A stretch of 40,843 bases of DNA from Desulfobacterales bacterium (GCA_022360815.1 JAKSCC010000143.1:1-40843); one strand, 5' to 3'. Positions 8,778-17,692 are shown, numbered from the stretch's first letter. The notes: generated by a model not told the origin, from the sequence alone. Made by a program: numbers and translations.

Positions 8778-10565
8778 ATGCAAATGGGTAAAGATCGGTT
8801 GAAACGACTTATTCGCGCCGGACGCGGCATTGTTCCTGCACACAAGGTTGTTCAAGGTGGCCACCTGGTCAATGTCATGTCCAGTGAAATCTATCCCGCA
8901 GATGTCGCCATCTATGAGGATAAGATTGTCGCCATCGGTGATGTGAAAGAGTATATCGGCGATCAAACCGAAATCATCGATGCCACCGGCAAGTATCTTG
9001 CACCCGGGCTCATCGACGGACACCTTCACAGCGAGTGCAGCAAGCTGAGCATCACAAGCTTTGCAAAGGCGGTTGTCCCCTGCGGCACCACCTGCATTGT
9101 TTCGGGTCTGGACGAATACATCTCGGTCTCTGGAATGGAGGGCCTTAAAGAGGTCTTTTCCGAGATCAAAGAGAGCCCCTTGAAAGTCTTCTGGGGTGCC
9201 CCTTACAAAACCCCGTACACCTTTCCCCAGTCCACCGTATCCTGCAACTTTACCCAGGAGACCCACAAAGAGGTCCAGAAGTGGCCTGAGTGCTTCGGCG
9301 TCTGGGAGACCGTTCGCGAAGCCGTTTTGGAAGAGGACGACGACACCCTGGGCGCTCTGGCCGAAGCCCACGCCAACCGCATGCCGATTTTTGGATGTGC
9401 CCCCATGGCGCGCGGCAAAGATTTGAACGGCTACCTTTGTGCGGGTGTACGCCTTGATCATGAGAGCTACGATCATGAAGAGATTGTTGAGAAGATGCGA
9501 AACGGCATGCACATGCTTGTGCGTGAGTCTTCTGTTACCCATTTTCTCAAAGAGAATATTCGCGCGGTCACCGAGGTAAACCCTGCCCTTGCAAGGCGCG
9601 TAAGCTTCTGCACCGACGATGTCACCGCCACCGATATCCTTGAAAAGGGGCATATGGATCACGTGGTTCGCCTTGCCATAAAGGAGGGGGTCGACCCCAT
9701 GGTCGCCATTCAGATGGGCTCCATCAACAGTGCCGAGGCGTATCGCATCGACCACCTTGTGGGCTCCATCACCCCTGGCAAAACCGCTGACATTCTTCTG
9801 GTGGACAGCCCTGAGACCTTCAATGTGGAGGCGGTCATCACAAACGGCAGACTGGTCTCACGGGGAAAAGATCTCACCTACACCCTCAATGCCCCCAAAA
9901 GAAGCAGCGTGCTCTCCGGCGAGCTCAAGTGCGAAAAGACCACCCAGGCGGACTTCGAGTACCGTGTGGAATTGAAAGAGGGCACCGCAGAGGTCCTCTC
10001 CATGAATGTGGTGGGACCCTTTGTGCGAAAACGCCGCGATGTAACCCTGAAGGTTCAAGACCATGTGGTTCTGCCCGATACCGATCAAGACGCCCTTATG
10101 GTCTCCGTGGTGGAGCGCTTCGGCAAAAACGGCAATAAGTCTCTGGCGTTCTGCTCGGGCTGGAAGCTGAAAAGAGGGGCCATGGCCTCTTCTGCTGCGC
10201 CGGACGACAACAACATCGTTGTGATGGGGGCCGATGCAAGGGACATGTCCATTGCCGTGAATCACCTTATTGAAAACGGCGGGGGACAGGTTGTGGTTTG
10301 CGATGGAGAGGTTGTCGAGTTTCTTGCCCTTCCGGTGGGCGGCATTGCAAGCGATCTCTCCGCAAAGGAGATCGCCCATCGCGAAACCCTTTTAAACAAG
10401 GCAGCCCACGCCCTTGGCTGCGATCTGCCCGAGCCTCTTATGTACATGTTCTTTTTGCCCATCACCGCGATTCCCGACTATGCCATCACCGATGTGGGGC
10501 CTGTGGACTGCATCGCCCTTAAAACCTTTGATCCGATTCTTTCCCTGAATCCCGCCAGGGGATAA
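8778..10565 (+). CDS. Divergent adenine-deaminase-like amidohydrolase
   Basis: Protein of 595 residues with the two-part architecture of bacterial adenine deaminases: an amidohydrolase domain and the C-terminal Ade domain. Metal-site residues present are H82 and H84 (DGHLHSE), E113, H228 (RLDHES) and the Asp pair 280-281 (CTDD). Two positions conserved in the canonical paralogue that follows have changed: the DGHSPG motif reads FGCAPM, with Cys207 in place of His, and DPHE reads LDEY, with Asp112 in place of His. The enzyme may therefore use a different metal arrangement or substrate, or be inactive. A strong AGGAGG site precedes the ATG. It heads an operon with a true adenine deaminase and a nucleobase permease, so a purine-like substrate is the simplest guess. 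Confidence 0.8.
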   Translation: MQMGKDRLKRLIRAGRGIVPAHKVVQGGHLVNVMSSEIYPADVAIYEDKIVAIGDVKEYIGDQTEIIDATGKYLAPGLIDGHLHSECSKLSITSFAKAVVPCGTTCIVSGLDEYISVSGMEGLKEVFSEIKESPLKVFWGAPYKTPYTFPQSTVSCNFTQETHKEVQKWPECFGVWETVREAVLEEDDDTLGALAEAHANRMPIFGCAPMARGKDLNGYLCAGVRLDHESYDHEEIVEKMRNGMHMLVRESSVTHFLKENIRAVTEVNPALARRVSFCTDDVTATDILEKGHMDHVVRLAIKEGVDPMVAIQMGSINSAEAYRIDHLVGSITPGKTADILLVDSPETFNVEAVITNGRLVSRGKDLTYTLNAPKRSSVLSGELKCEKTTQADFEYRVELKEGTAEVLSMNVVGPFVRKRRDVTLKVQDHVVLPDTDQDALMVSVVERFGKNGNKSLAFCSGWKLKRGAMASSAAPDDNNIVVMGADARDMSIAVNHLIENGGGQVVVCDGEVVEFLALPVGGIASDLSAKEIAHRETLLNKAAHALGCDLPEPLMYMFFLPITAIPDYAITDVGPVDCIALKTFDPILSLNPARG

Positions 10566-10579
10566 TCCCCTGGACCCCA

Positions 10580-10643
10580 GGTTCGCAAATGAGACAATGG
10601 CTCGTCCCTCGCCTTTGTCTCATTTGCTGACGGCCTGCGGCCG
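10580..10643 (+). repeat. 64-bp hairpin repeat, copy 1 (after the deaminase-like gene)
   Basis: A 64-base unit beginning GGTTCGCAAAT and ending GCCTGCGGCCG. In this copy GCAAATGAGACAA and its exact complement form a 13-bp stem around a short loop, a possible partial terminator or mRNA-stability element. It matches the unit at 12395-12458 at about 55 of 64 positions. It starts 14 bases after the stop codon. Confidence 0.75.
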
Positions 10644-10661
10644 GGAAATATGGAGTAGACC

Positions 10662-12392
10662 ATGAATAAAAGTGAACTTAAAAAACTGATCGATGTGGCG
10701 GCGGGCCGCGTCGAAGCCGATCTTGTGATCAAAAACGCCAAGGTGATAGATGTCTACAGCGCCCAGATCACCCAAGGCGACATTGCCATTTCAGACGGTC
10801 TCATTGCCGGCATCGGTGACTACTCGGCAGAAAACGAGGTGGACGCCAAGGGCCAGTACGCGGCCCCCGGCTTTATCGACAGCCATATTCATATCGAGTC
10901 GTCTTACGTCAGCCCCGAAGAGCTGGGTCGTCTGATTGTGCCCCACGGCACCACCACCATCATTGCCGACCCCCACGAAATCGCCAATGTGTGCGGCCTG
11001 GATGGGCTTGATTACATGATCTCCGCATCAAAGCTCACCGCTTTGGATGTGCAGATGATGCTCCCCTCCTGCGTGCCGGCAACCCCTTTTGAACATGCCG
11101 GGTGCACCATTGACGCCAAAGCCATGGAAGACCCCATCCAAAAAGAGGAGATCCTGGGTCTTGGGGAGTTTATGAACTTTCCCGGCGTCATCGGCGGTTT
11201 TGATGACGTCCTCGATAAACTTCTCGTGGCAAAAAAGGCGGGCAAACCGGTAGACGGCCACAGCCCCGGTGTTTTCGGCAATGCCTTAAACGCCTATGCC
11301 GCCGCCCGCATTCGAACCGACCACGAGTGCGACACCGTCGAAGAGATGCACGACCGCATTGCCCGCGGCATGTATGTTCTTTTGCGTCAGGGATCTGCCT
11401 GCCACAACCTCAAAGCGCTTCTCAAAGGGGTGACCCCTGCCAACAGCAGACGGTGCCTCTTCTGCGCCGACGATTGCCAGCCAAAAACGATCTTGAGCAT
11501 CGGCCATCTGGACAACCATTTGCGCATCTGCGCCCAGGAGGGCATGGATCCCATCATGGCCATTCAGATGGCAACCCTCAATGCCGCAGAGTGCTACGAA
11601 CTGACCGACAGAGGAGCCATCGCGCCGGGCCTTAAAGCCGACATCGTTCTCTTTGACAACCTCTGCGACTTTTCCGTTCAAAAGGTGTGGATTGACGGGA
11701 ACCTGGTGGGAGACCAAGGCAACTACCTGCCGGAAGTCAAACGCCACGACATCTCCGCCACCAAAGGGCGTTTTAAGGTCAAAGACTTTTCCAAAGAGAA
11801 GCTCTCGCTGGTGATTGGCTCCGATAAGGCCCATGTCATCAAGATCTTGCCCGGCGGCGTGGTTACCGAAAAAGGGGTTGTTGAGGTTTCCCGCAACAGC
11901 AAAAACGAATTCGTCTACAACGAGAGCCAGGATGTGGTGAAGGTGGCTGTGGTCGAGCGCCACCAGAACACGGGCAATGTGGCCGTGGCCCTTCTGAAGG
12001 GGTATGGCATCAAAAAAGGGGCCATCGCCCTTTCCGTGGCCCACGACTCCCACAACATCATTGTGGTTGGCGTAAGCGATGAGGACATGGCTTTTGCCGT
12101 GGAGGCACTCATCGCTCAAGGGGGTGGCATTGTTCTGACACATAACAGAGAGGTTGTGGAGAGCATGCCCATGCCCATTGCAGGCCTCATGAGCGATCAG
12201 AGCGGCGAGTGGGTGCAAGAGCGTCTCACCGCCATCCATGAGAAGGCCCATGGGGTGCTCTCGGTAAGCGGTGATGTTGAGCCGGTGATGACCCTCTGCT
12301 TTATGTCTCTGGCCGTTATTCCCGAGATCAAACTCACCGATATGGGCCTCTTTGATGTGACAAAATTCGATTTTATCTCCATCGAAGCCTAA
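10662..12392 (+). CDS. ade: Adenine deaminase
   Basis: Protein of 576 residues, typical for bacterial adenine deaminases, which convert adenine to hypoxanthine and ammonia in purine salvage. All expected active-site motifs are seen: FIDSHIHIESS (H75, H77), ADPHEIANV (H105, E106), VDGHSPG (H200), RTDHECDT (H221) and FCADD (D270-271). The C-terminal Ade domain ends near IPEIKLTDMGLFDV. ATG at 10662 has GGAG upstream. It follows the divergent paralogue by 96 bases containing a hairpin repeat and precedes a permease gene, forming an uptake-and-deamination unit. Confidence 0.95.
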   Translation: MNKSELKKLIDVAAGRVEADLVIKNAKVIDVYSAQITQGDIAISDGLIAGIGDYSAENEVDAKGQYAAPGFIDSHIHIESSYVSPEELGRLIVPHGTTTIIADPHEIANVCGLDGLDYMISASKLTALDVQMMLPSCVPATPFEHAGCTIDAKAMEDPIQKEEILGLGEFMNFPGVIGGFDDVLDKLLVAKKAGKPVDGHSPGVFGNALNAYAAARIRTDHECDTVEEMHDRIARGMYVLLRQGSACHNLKALLKGVTPANSRRCLFCADDCQPKTILSIGHLDNHLRICAQEGMDPIMAIQMATLNAAECYELTDRGAIAPGLKADIVLFDNLCDFSVQKVWIDGNLVGDQGNYLPEVKRHDISATKGRFKVKDFSKEKLSLVIGSDKAHVIKILPGGVVTEKGVVEVSRNSKNEFVYNESQDVVKVAVVERHQNTGNVAVALLKGYGIKKGAIALSVAHDSHNIIVVGVSDEDMAFAVEALIAQGGGIVLTHNREVVESMPMPIAGLMSDQSGEWVQERLTAIHEKAHGVLSVSGDVEPVMTLCFMSLAVIPEIKLTDMGLFDVTKFDFISIEA

Positions 12393-12394
12393 CT

Positions 12395-12458
12395 GGTTCG
12401 CAAATATTCCAAAGGCTCGTACCTCGCCTTTGTCACATTTGCTTACAGCCTGCGGCCG
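12395..12458 (+). repeat. 64-bp hairpin repeat, copy 2 (after ade)
   Basis: Same length and same ends as the unit at 10580-10643, with nine differences. Here the outer GCAAAT/ATTTGC arms and an inner CAAAGGC/GCCTTTG stem pair, while the middle of the copy-1 stem is lost. It begins 2 bases after the ade stop codon. Confidence 0.75.
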
Positions 12459-12653
12459 TAAACTAAACGAACGTCTGTCAGGGACACGATTACATTTTCA
12501 CTCACGTTAGCCCTCTTTTATTGGATAGCTCCGCAAAAAGTACGATGCGCCTGTGTTGAGGACATCGCACCAAAGCGTCAACTTTTACAGCTTCACCTAA
12601 TTCGTATCCGCTTTTTACGCACCCGACAAGGCGTGTAAAAAAGCGGATGAGTA
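12459..12653. other. Intergenic region between ade and the permease, with hairpins
   Basis: Part of a 342-base gap. It holds an inverted piece AGCTCCGCAAAAAG at about 12527-12541, complementary to the start of the dispersed repeat at 12654, and a long hairpin with arms 12606-12620 and 12631-12648 (ATCCGC...GCGGAT ends). The inverted ends around 12527 and 12670 give the stretch the look of a small non-coding mobile unit. No coding frame is convincing. Confidence 0.4.
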
Positions 12654-12701
12654 GGAAAGTTTTTTGCGGAATTTTTTTCAAAAAAACGACCCGCCGGAGG
12701 C
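12654..12701 (+). repeat. Dispersed ~48-bp intergenic repeat, copy A
   Basis: GGAAAGTTTTTTGCGG, then a T run, CAAAAAAA, then CGACCCGCCGGAGGC. The T run and A run pair, and GCGG pairs with CCGC, so it folds as a hairpin. Related copies lie at 17794-17842 and, inverted, at 23542-23586. It ends 33 bases before the permease start. Confidence 0.8.
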
Positions 12702-12734
12702 TTCTGGCAACGACTTGGTCAAAAGGTTTTTTAG

Positions 12735-14291
12735 ATGAACACCAAATTACCTCTGTTCTGTAAAGGCGATATTGGCGGCCTGACCTACATTCTCGCAAAC
12801 AATATCGTAAACTATATCATTGTCATAGCCACCCTTTCGGGCGTTTTGGGATGGCCCGATGAGATCGTCTACGGACGCGTGATCCCCGGTCTCTCCATGG
12901 GCCTTCTGATAAGCGGTTTCTACTACGCCTTCAACGCCTGGCGTCTGGCTCAAAAAGAGGGGCGCATGGATGTCACCGCCCTTCCTTCCGGGGTTTCGAC
13001 CCCTGCCATGTTTGTGATCCTCTTTGGGGTCATCATGCCGCTCCACTACGCTCTTGGAGACCCTGAGCTGGAGTGGTCTGCGGCTGTTGCGGCCTGCTTT
13101 ATCGGAGGCTTCATCGAGTTTTTAGGCGGCTTTATCGGCCCATGGCTTAAAGAGCGTCTCCCCCGAGCCGCCCTTCTCGGCACGGTTGCCGGAATCGGTT
13201 TTATCTGGATGTCCACCCAAGGGGTGTTTGACCTCTACAGCGATCCTTTGGTGGGGCTTCCCATTCTGGCGGTTGCTGTGATGGGCGTCTTTGGCGGCTA
13301 CCTTTTCCCCAAGAGAATCCCCCCCTTTGCCGTGGCCATCGTAGGGGGCATCGTCTACGCCCTTGTCCTTGGCAGAACATCCATCGACTTCAGCGGCATC
13401 GGATTTTACACGCCCAACCCCGTACATGGTTTTCAGGCACTTTTAAACGGATTTGCCGTTGTGCTTCCCTATCTTTCTGTGATTATCCCCATTGAGGTCT
13501 ATAACTTTATTGAGACCATGGACAATGTGGAAGCGGCCAACGCAGCAGGCGACAACTACAACGTGAGAAACGCCCAGTTTGCAGACGGTATCGCCACCAT
13601 GCTCTCTGCCCTTTTTGGCGGCGTGATTCCCAACACCGTCTGGCTGGGACACGCAGGCCTTAAAAAGGCGGGAGCCTGCATCGGGTTCTCCTGGCTCGGC
13701 GGTCTCCTGCTCGGCCTGTCGGGAATTTTCGGCCTCTTCACCTTTTTCAGTGCCCTGGTTCCCCCGGCCGTGGCTGCCATCACCTACCTCTGGTGTGCCA
13801 CCATCATGCTGGCTCAAGCCTTTAAAGCGTGCAAACCCAAACACTACGCCGGCGTGGGCATCGCCATGGTTCCCCCCATTGCCGACTACCTCTACACCCA
13901 GATCACCGGTGCCGTGGGACTCTCTGGCGTCTGGGCTGAGACCCAGGCCTCCGGCCTTGCCGGTTACGGCTCCGAGGTCACCCAAAACCTTCTTGCAGCG
14001 GGCGTCATGTGGAACGGGGTTCCCGCCGTCAAAGCCGGTGCCATTATCATCGGCATCATCTTAAGCAGCTTTGTGGTTTTTGTGATCGACCGCAGGCTCG
14101 ACAAGGCCGCCATCGTCTCTTTTGCTGCAGCAACCCTCTCTGCCTTCGGGTTTATTCACAGCGCCATGCTCGGCTTCTTCCCCACCTCTTCTTTTGTGAT
14201 CGCCTATGTGATCATGGGCTGTGTCTGCCTTCTGCTTCACCAGGGACGCGGCAAATGGTTTGATGCCGATGACGATTTTGACTACGTCTAA
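12735..14291 (+). CDS. NCS2-family nucleobase permease (xanthine/uracil or AzgA-like)
   Basis: Inner-membrane protein of 518 residues with about 12-14 hydrophobic segments. Motifs shared with the NCS2 purine/pyrimidine transporters are ALPSGVSTPAMFV near residue 80 and NFIETMDNVEAANAAGDNY near residue 265, the second matching the substrate-site helix that carries a conserved acidic residue. It is the last gene of the operon with two adenine-deaminase-family proteins, so adenine or a related purine is the probable substrate. The start ATG at 12735 is preceded by AAAGG. A terminator follows 30 bases after the stop. Confidence 0.88.
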   Translation: MNTKLPLFCKGDIGGLTYILANNIVNYIIVIATLSGVLGWPDEIVYGRVIPGLSMGLLISGFYYAFNAWRLAQKEGRMDVTALPSGVSTPAMFVILFGVIMPLHYALGDPELEWSAAVAACFIGGFIEFLGGFIGPWLKERLPRAALLGTVAGIGFIWMSTQGVFDLYSDPLVGLPILAVAVMGVFGGYLFPKRIPPFAVAIVGGIVYALVLGRTSIDFSGIGFYTPNPVHGFQALLNGFAVVLPYLSVIIPIEVYNFIETMDNVEAANAAGDNYNVRNAQFADGIATMLSALFGGVIPNTVWLGHAGLKKAGACIGFSWLGGLLLGLSGIFGLFTFFSALVPPAVAAITYLWCATIMLAQAFKACKPKHYAGVGIAMVPPIADYLYTQITGAVGLSGVWAETQASGLAGYGSEVTQNLLAAGVMWNGVPAVKAGAIIIGIILSSFVVFVIDRRLDKAAIVSFAAATLSAFGFIHSAMLGFFPTSSFVIAYVIMGCVCLLLHQGRGKWFDADDDFDYV

Positions 14292-14320
14292 GCCATTCGT
14301 CTGACGAGTTGAAAATGCAA

Positions 14321-14367
14321 ATCAAACGCCCTTTGGAAACCAGATCCAAAGGGCGTTTGATCTTTTT
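14321..14367 (+). terminator. Strong intrinsic terminator closing the purine operon
   Basis: Perfect 16-bp stem (TCAAACGCCCTTTGGA and its complement) with a 7-base loop, followed by TCTTTTTC. It lies between convergent genes; on the other strand the T run is weaker, so it may also stop some leftward transcription from the T6SS locus. Confidence 0.9.
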
Positions 14368-14481
14368 CAGTTTAAACTCAAGCCTGGTGAACCGGCATAT
14401 TGCATCGTCATCCACCAAAGCGGCAAACTCGGAACACCGAACAGCGATCACCTGCCTATCATAACCCATAATGACAGAGGA

Positions 14482-16689
14482 TCACGTTTTCCGTACCCGT
14501 GGTTTGGGACGGGGCCTGCCACAAAACCGAACAAACGCCCCCATGCTTTGGCGGTGTTGGGCCCGGTTTGGGTATTCGCAGTAGAGGTACCGAAACAGAG
14601 CTCCCGGGTCTTGCCCTGCAAGGGGAATCTCCTCCAGATGCTTTACACCCGAGCTTTTGGCAGCCATGCCGCTCCGCACCTCCTGACAGAGGGCAGACGC
14701 CTGGTGGCGCTGCCGATCACTGATATCCGACCAGGCGATACAGACGGCCGGAACCTTTAAAAGCGGCATTTTCTCAATATTTCGATAGGCAGATTTTGAT
14801 GGATCTGATGCCGAAAAACCCAGTGGCACCATAAATTGACGAGGATCCCATTTCAGATCGACCTGAAGTGTTTGAATGGGATCGTGAAGCATCAATCCCG
14901 CTACTCTTCCATCGTACTGAACCGCCATCTCCGTTGCCGGGCCTGAGCCAACACCATACCCGTACACAATCATCTGCTCGCAGGCGATCTGCTGATTGGC
15001 GCTCATGTACTCTATCACCGCCATGGTATCGGTATAAAGCCTGCCGGTGGTAGGCACATAAGAACCTTTTGGACGGTATCTTCGCCCCATGCCTCCCTGA
15101 GGATCTCGGCTCATCCCAATACCGCGATAATCAAAGCTCACCACGCCATAAATCTGATCTCTGAGCTCTGGATCAAGAAAGCCCGAGATAATGGCCGGCA
15201 TCAGCTTCTCAGATGGCGCGCCCTCTCCTGAGCAGAGGATGACCACCCGTTGCAAGGGGTTCATCCCACCAACCCGATGGTGATACGTTCCCATCACACG
15301 CGCCCCACCATCCTCGGCAATGGATACTTCAAATGTTTCTGAGGTAAAGCTTCCGTTTGTCATCGCACCAAGCGCAGGGTTGGCGTAGGCGGGCCACAGG
15401 TTTCCCCAGTCACCACCGGCTAAAATGGCGCACGAGTCCGAGGTTTGCCCGACAGGGAAAACCCCTCCGGCGTAGCGCCAGGAGAAGGGATTTTGTCTGG
15501 AAGAGGAGCGGGTAGGCACGGGGGGCGGAAGCTCCTCAGGGGGGGCGGCTTTGGCCGCATAAGTTCGAGGAGGCAAAGGGGGCGGAGGGGATGCAGAGGC
15601 TTTGGGTTTGGGTTTGGGTGCATTGCGTTTTTTTAACCGAAACGCCTCAACCGTCGCCACGGCCGCTTTGAGTTCCAAAAGCCGTGAGTATCCAGGGTCC
15701 ATCCAGGAGTAGAGTGGCATGGCGCTCTGGTCTGTATCAAAAAGAGGCATGATTTTTTGCTGGCATAACGAGGTAAACAGGGACCTGTCTTTGCAAGACG
15801 CGAAAAAATAGTCTGTGATGGCACTGAAAAACTGCCCCAACACCACACTCCACCGGGGCATCCCTGCAGCTGAAAACACCCCCACTTTTTTGGGAGAACC
15901 TCCAAATCGGGGCATGAACATATCTTCCATGCCACCGAAAGTGCTTGCCGTTGCCCATCGAAAATCTCCCACATTCCCCTTTTTGAAAGCTTCAAGCTGC
16001 CCTTTATACTTCCCTCCAGAGAACATGGAGCGGGAGATATCCCTATTTTGAGGGCTGGAGAAAAAACGCCTCATGGCCGCGGCATGGCTTTCCAATTGGG
16101 GAAGGCTTGACTGGGCCAGATCCTCCATAGAGGCCAAAACCCTCGCCCCACTTCGCGTATCGCTTGAAAAAAGCATGCCGCTTTCCATAAGCGTATTGCT
16201 AAAGGCAGCCATGTAAAAACTCTCAGAGCAGGGCCCTTTAAGCATCAGGTCCACATCCCGACAACTTTTTACAAACGGCTTCTTGAGATTGGGGCGAAAG
16301 TCGCAATCGAGGTAAAACCCCGGGCTGCGGCTTAATATGGCCATACGTGCGATATCCGAAAGCAGGGCGTATGCACGATACTTTTCAAGAATGTCATACG
16401 CCTGCCTCAAATGCACAAAATGTCCAAAAAGGTGGTTGGGATCAAAAAGGTTGATTCCGACGCTGCAGCCTTGAATGCTCCAGGTGTATTGAAACAGAGG
16501 GCCTCGTACCTCTTTGATGGCAGAGAGGTGGTTTTCAAGAAGATGCCCAAAAGCGCTTTCATCCAACCAGAGCACCACCTTAAAGTTGCTTCTGGATTGC
16601 CTCAGGTGGCTCTCCCACGCCTTGAAATTGGATCGAAGCGTACGGTTGATCTCTCCACCACCCCAGAAAAACGATATGGATTCATGCAT
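14482..16689 (-). CDS. Predicted T6SS cargo: DXD glycosyltransferase fused to a catalytically degenerate alpha/beta-hydrolase domain
   Basis: A 735-residue protein and the last gene of the T6SS locus. Residues about 1-350 look like the sugar-binding glycosyltransferase fold of large clostridial toxins: an FFWGGGEIN start (compare the I-x-F-I-W-x-G opening of that family), SDIARMAIL, then FYLDCDF with the metal-binding DXD at Asp128 and Asp130. A Pro/Ala/Lys-rich linker spans 355-400. The remainder resembles an alpha/beta hydrolase, with a central strand VVILCSGEG (482-490), FDYRGIGMS (519-527) and a nucleophile elbow YGYGVGSG where Gly579 replaces the catalytic Ser. The usual GAGHD site reads LAGQDPG, with Gln692 in place of His. 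I infer an effector that glycosylates a target protein, with the second domain used for binding or delivery. No signal peptide. Confidence 0.7.
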   Translation of the reverse strand: MHESISFFWGGGEINRTLRSNFKAWESHLRQSRSNFKVVLWLDESAFGHLLENHLSAIKEVRGPLFQYTWSIQGCSVGINLFDPNHLFGHFVHLRQAYDILEKYRAYALLSDIARMAILSRSPGFYLDCDFRPNLKKPFVKSCRDVDLMLKGPCSESFYMAAFSNTLMESGMLFSSDTRSGARVLASMEDLAQSSLPQLESHAAAMRRFFSSPQNRDISRSMFSGGKYKGQLEAFKKGNVGDFRWATASTFGGMEDMFMPRFGGSPKKVGVFSAAGMPRWSVVLGQFFSAITDYFFASCKDRSLFTSLCQQKIMPLFDTDQSAMPLYSWMDPGYSRLLELKAAVATVEAFRLKKRNAPKPKPKASASPPPPLPPRTYAAKAAPPEELPPPVPTRSSSRQNPFSWRYAGGVFPVGQTSDSCAILAGGDWGNLWPAYANPALGAMTNGSFTSETFEVSIAEDGGARVMGTYHHRVGGMNPLQRVVILCSGEGAPSEKLMPAIISGFLDPELRDQIYGVVSFDYRGIGMSRDPQGGMGRRYRPKGSYVPTTGRLYTDTMAVIEYMSANQQIACEQMIVYGYGVGSGPATEMAVQYDGRVAGLMLHDPIQTLQVDLKWDPRQFMVPLGFSASDPSKSAYRNIEKMPLLKVPAVCIAWSDISDRQRHQASALCQEVRSGMAAKSSGVKHLEEIPLAGQDPGALFRYLYCEYPNRAQHRQSMGAFVRFCGRPRPKPRVRKT

Positions 16690-16769
16690 AGTTGATTACC
16701 CCACAGCCAGCCTTATGGATTCAAAGTCAATACCACAAAACCCATCCGTTTAAAATAACAGAACATGTT

Positions 16770-17654
16770 TCATGATGCCACTTTAAAAAAGGTGACAAAT
16801 CCATCGATATCCACCATCTCTTTTGGCAAAACCGTCTTTTGAACCCGCTCAAACTGCTGTGCCGACTGGTTGAAATTCTGCCACACCACCGCTGGAATTT
16901 TCGCCCGCTTTAAAGTGGCTTCGTGGGACCGAATCATGTGAACGAGAAACCAGCTGAAGCTGTCCGCATTGTTCAGGGCCTCCTCGGGTTTGATATGATC
17001 AAAAAGGGATCCCACATACTGCTGCCGGAACAGCCTTTTATCGGAAGCGGACTTAAACCCTGCGATCACATCTTCTTTGGTGCTGTTTGCATAGGCCAGG
17101 GTTTTGGGCTTGCCCGGAGGCTTTACCGGGGTATCCACGGTTTTGCAAAAATGATGGGTTGCCTCATGAAAAATCAGCAGAATAAAATAGGGCGCGCCGC
17201 AGGAGAGCTCGGTGGGAAGCATTTTGGCCAGCTCCAGATGGATATGCCCCATCTTGCCGGATAAGATGTGCTTCATCACATACCCGCTCATCTCCATGCC
17301 CACCCGCCCCTTGTCAGAGGCTTTAAGAAGCATGGCACCCTGCTCCCGAAGGAATCCTTCACGAACCTCTCGAATCACAGATTGAATGCGGCTCACCGCC
17401 TCCTTTCCCTTGGGGCTCATGCTCTGATCTTTTGAAATGTTAAAGTAAAGATAAAGAAGGATCTGAACCGGCTCCGAAAGCTTCTGCTCCATCTCAAAAT
17501 CGAGCTGTTTTTCCACCACCTCACAGGCGTGAATCAAAAAATCGAGGGCTCCTCCAATGGCCACTTCTGCTTTGGGCACATAGTTTCGACCGTTCTTCAC
17601 CTCAAGCTCACCCCAGCTGCCACTTTTTCCATTGGGAATTTTGTACTTTGCCAC
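16770..17654 (-). CDS. Predicted M35-like (aspzincin) zinc metallopeptidase, likely T6SS cargo
   Basis: Soluble protein of 294 residues. Residues 161-170 contain the zinc motif HEATH (H163, E164, H167), with D174 seven residues later as a possible third ligand, and NADSFSWF at 229-236. The combination of HExTH and a downstream NADS(Y/F)xWF is what I know from the lysine-specific/deuterolysin-like M35 family. The start codon is GTG, preceded by AGGAG. It lies between the PAAR-like tip gene and the glycosyltransferase gene, so secretion by the T6SS is the natural inference. No signal peptide and no recognisable immunity gene beside it. The D174 spacing is shorter than in classical members, so activity is uncertain. 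Confidence 0.65.
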   Translation of the reverse strand: MAKYKIPNGKSGSWGELEVKNGRNYVPKAEVAIGGALDFLIHACEVVEKQLDFEMEQKLSEPVQILLYLYFNISKDQSMSPKGKEAVSRIQSVIREVREGFLREQGAMLLKASDKGRVGMEMSGYVMKHILSGKMGHIHLELAKMLPTELSCGAPYFILLIFHEATHHFCKTVDTPVKPPGKPKTLAYANSTKEDVIAGFKSASDKRLFRQQYVGSLFDHIKPEEALNNADSFSWFLVHMIRSHEATLKRAKIPAVVWQNFNQSAQQFERVQKTVLPKEMVDIDGFVTFFKVAS

Positions 17655-17692
17655 GTTTACTCCTTTTTTTTTGTAGCCATTCAGCTATCATT

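Noticed and set aside
8760-9755. 331-codon minus-strand frame opposite the deaminase-like gene, and 321-codon frame at 11286-12251
   Set aside because: Both are antisense shadows of strong amidohydrolase genes.
15420-15640. Small frames within the Pro-rich linker of the effector gene
   Set aside because: They come from the biased composition of the linker-coding segment.
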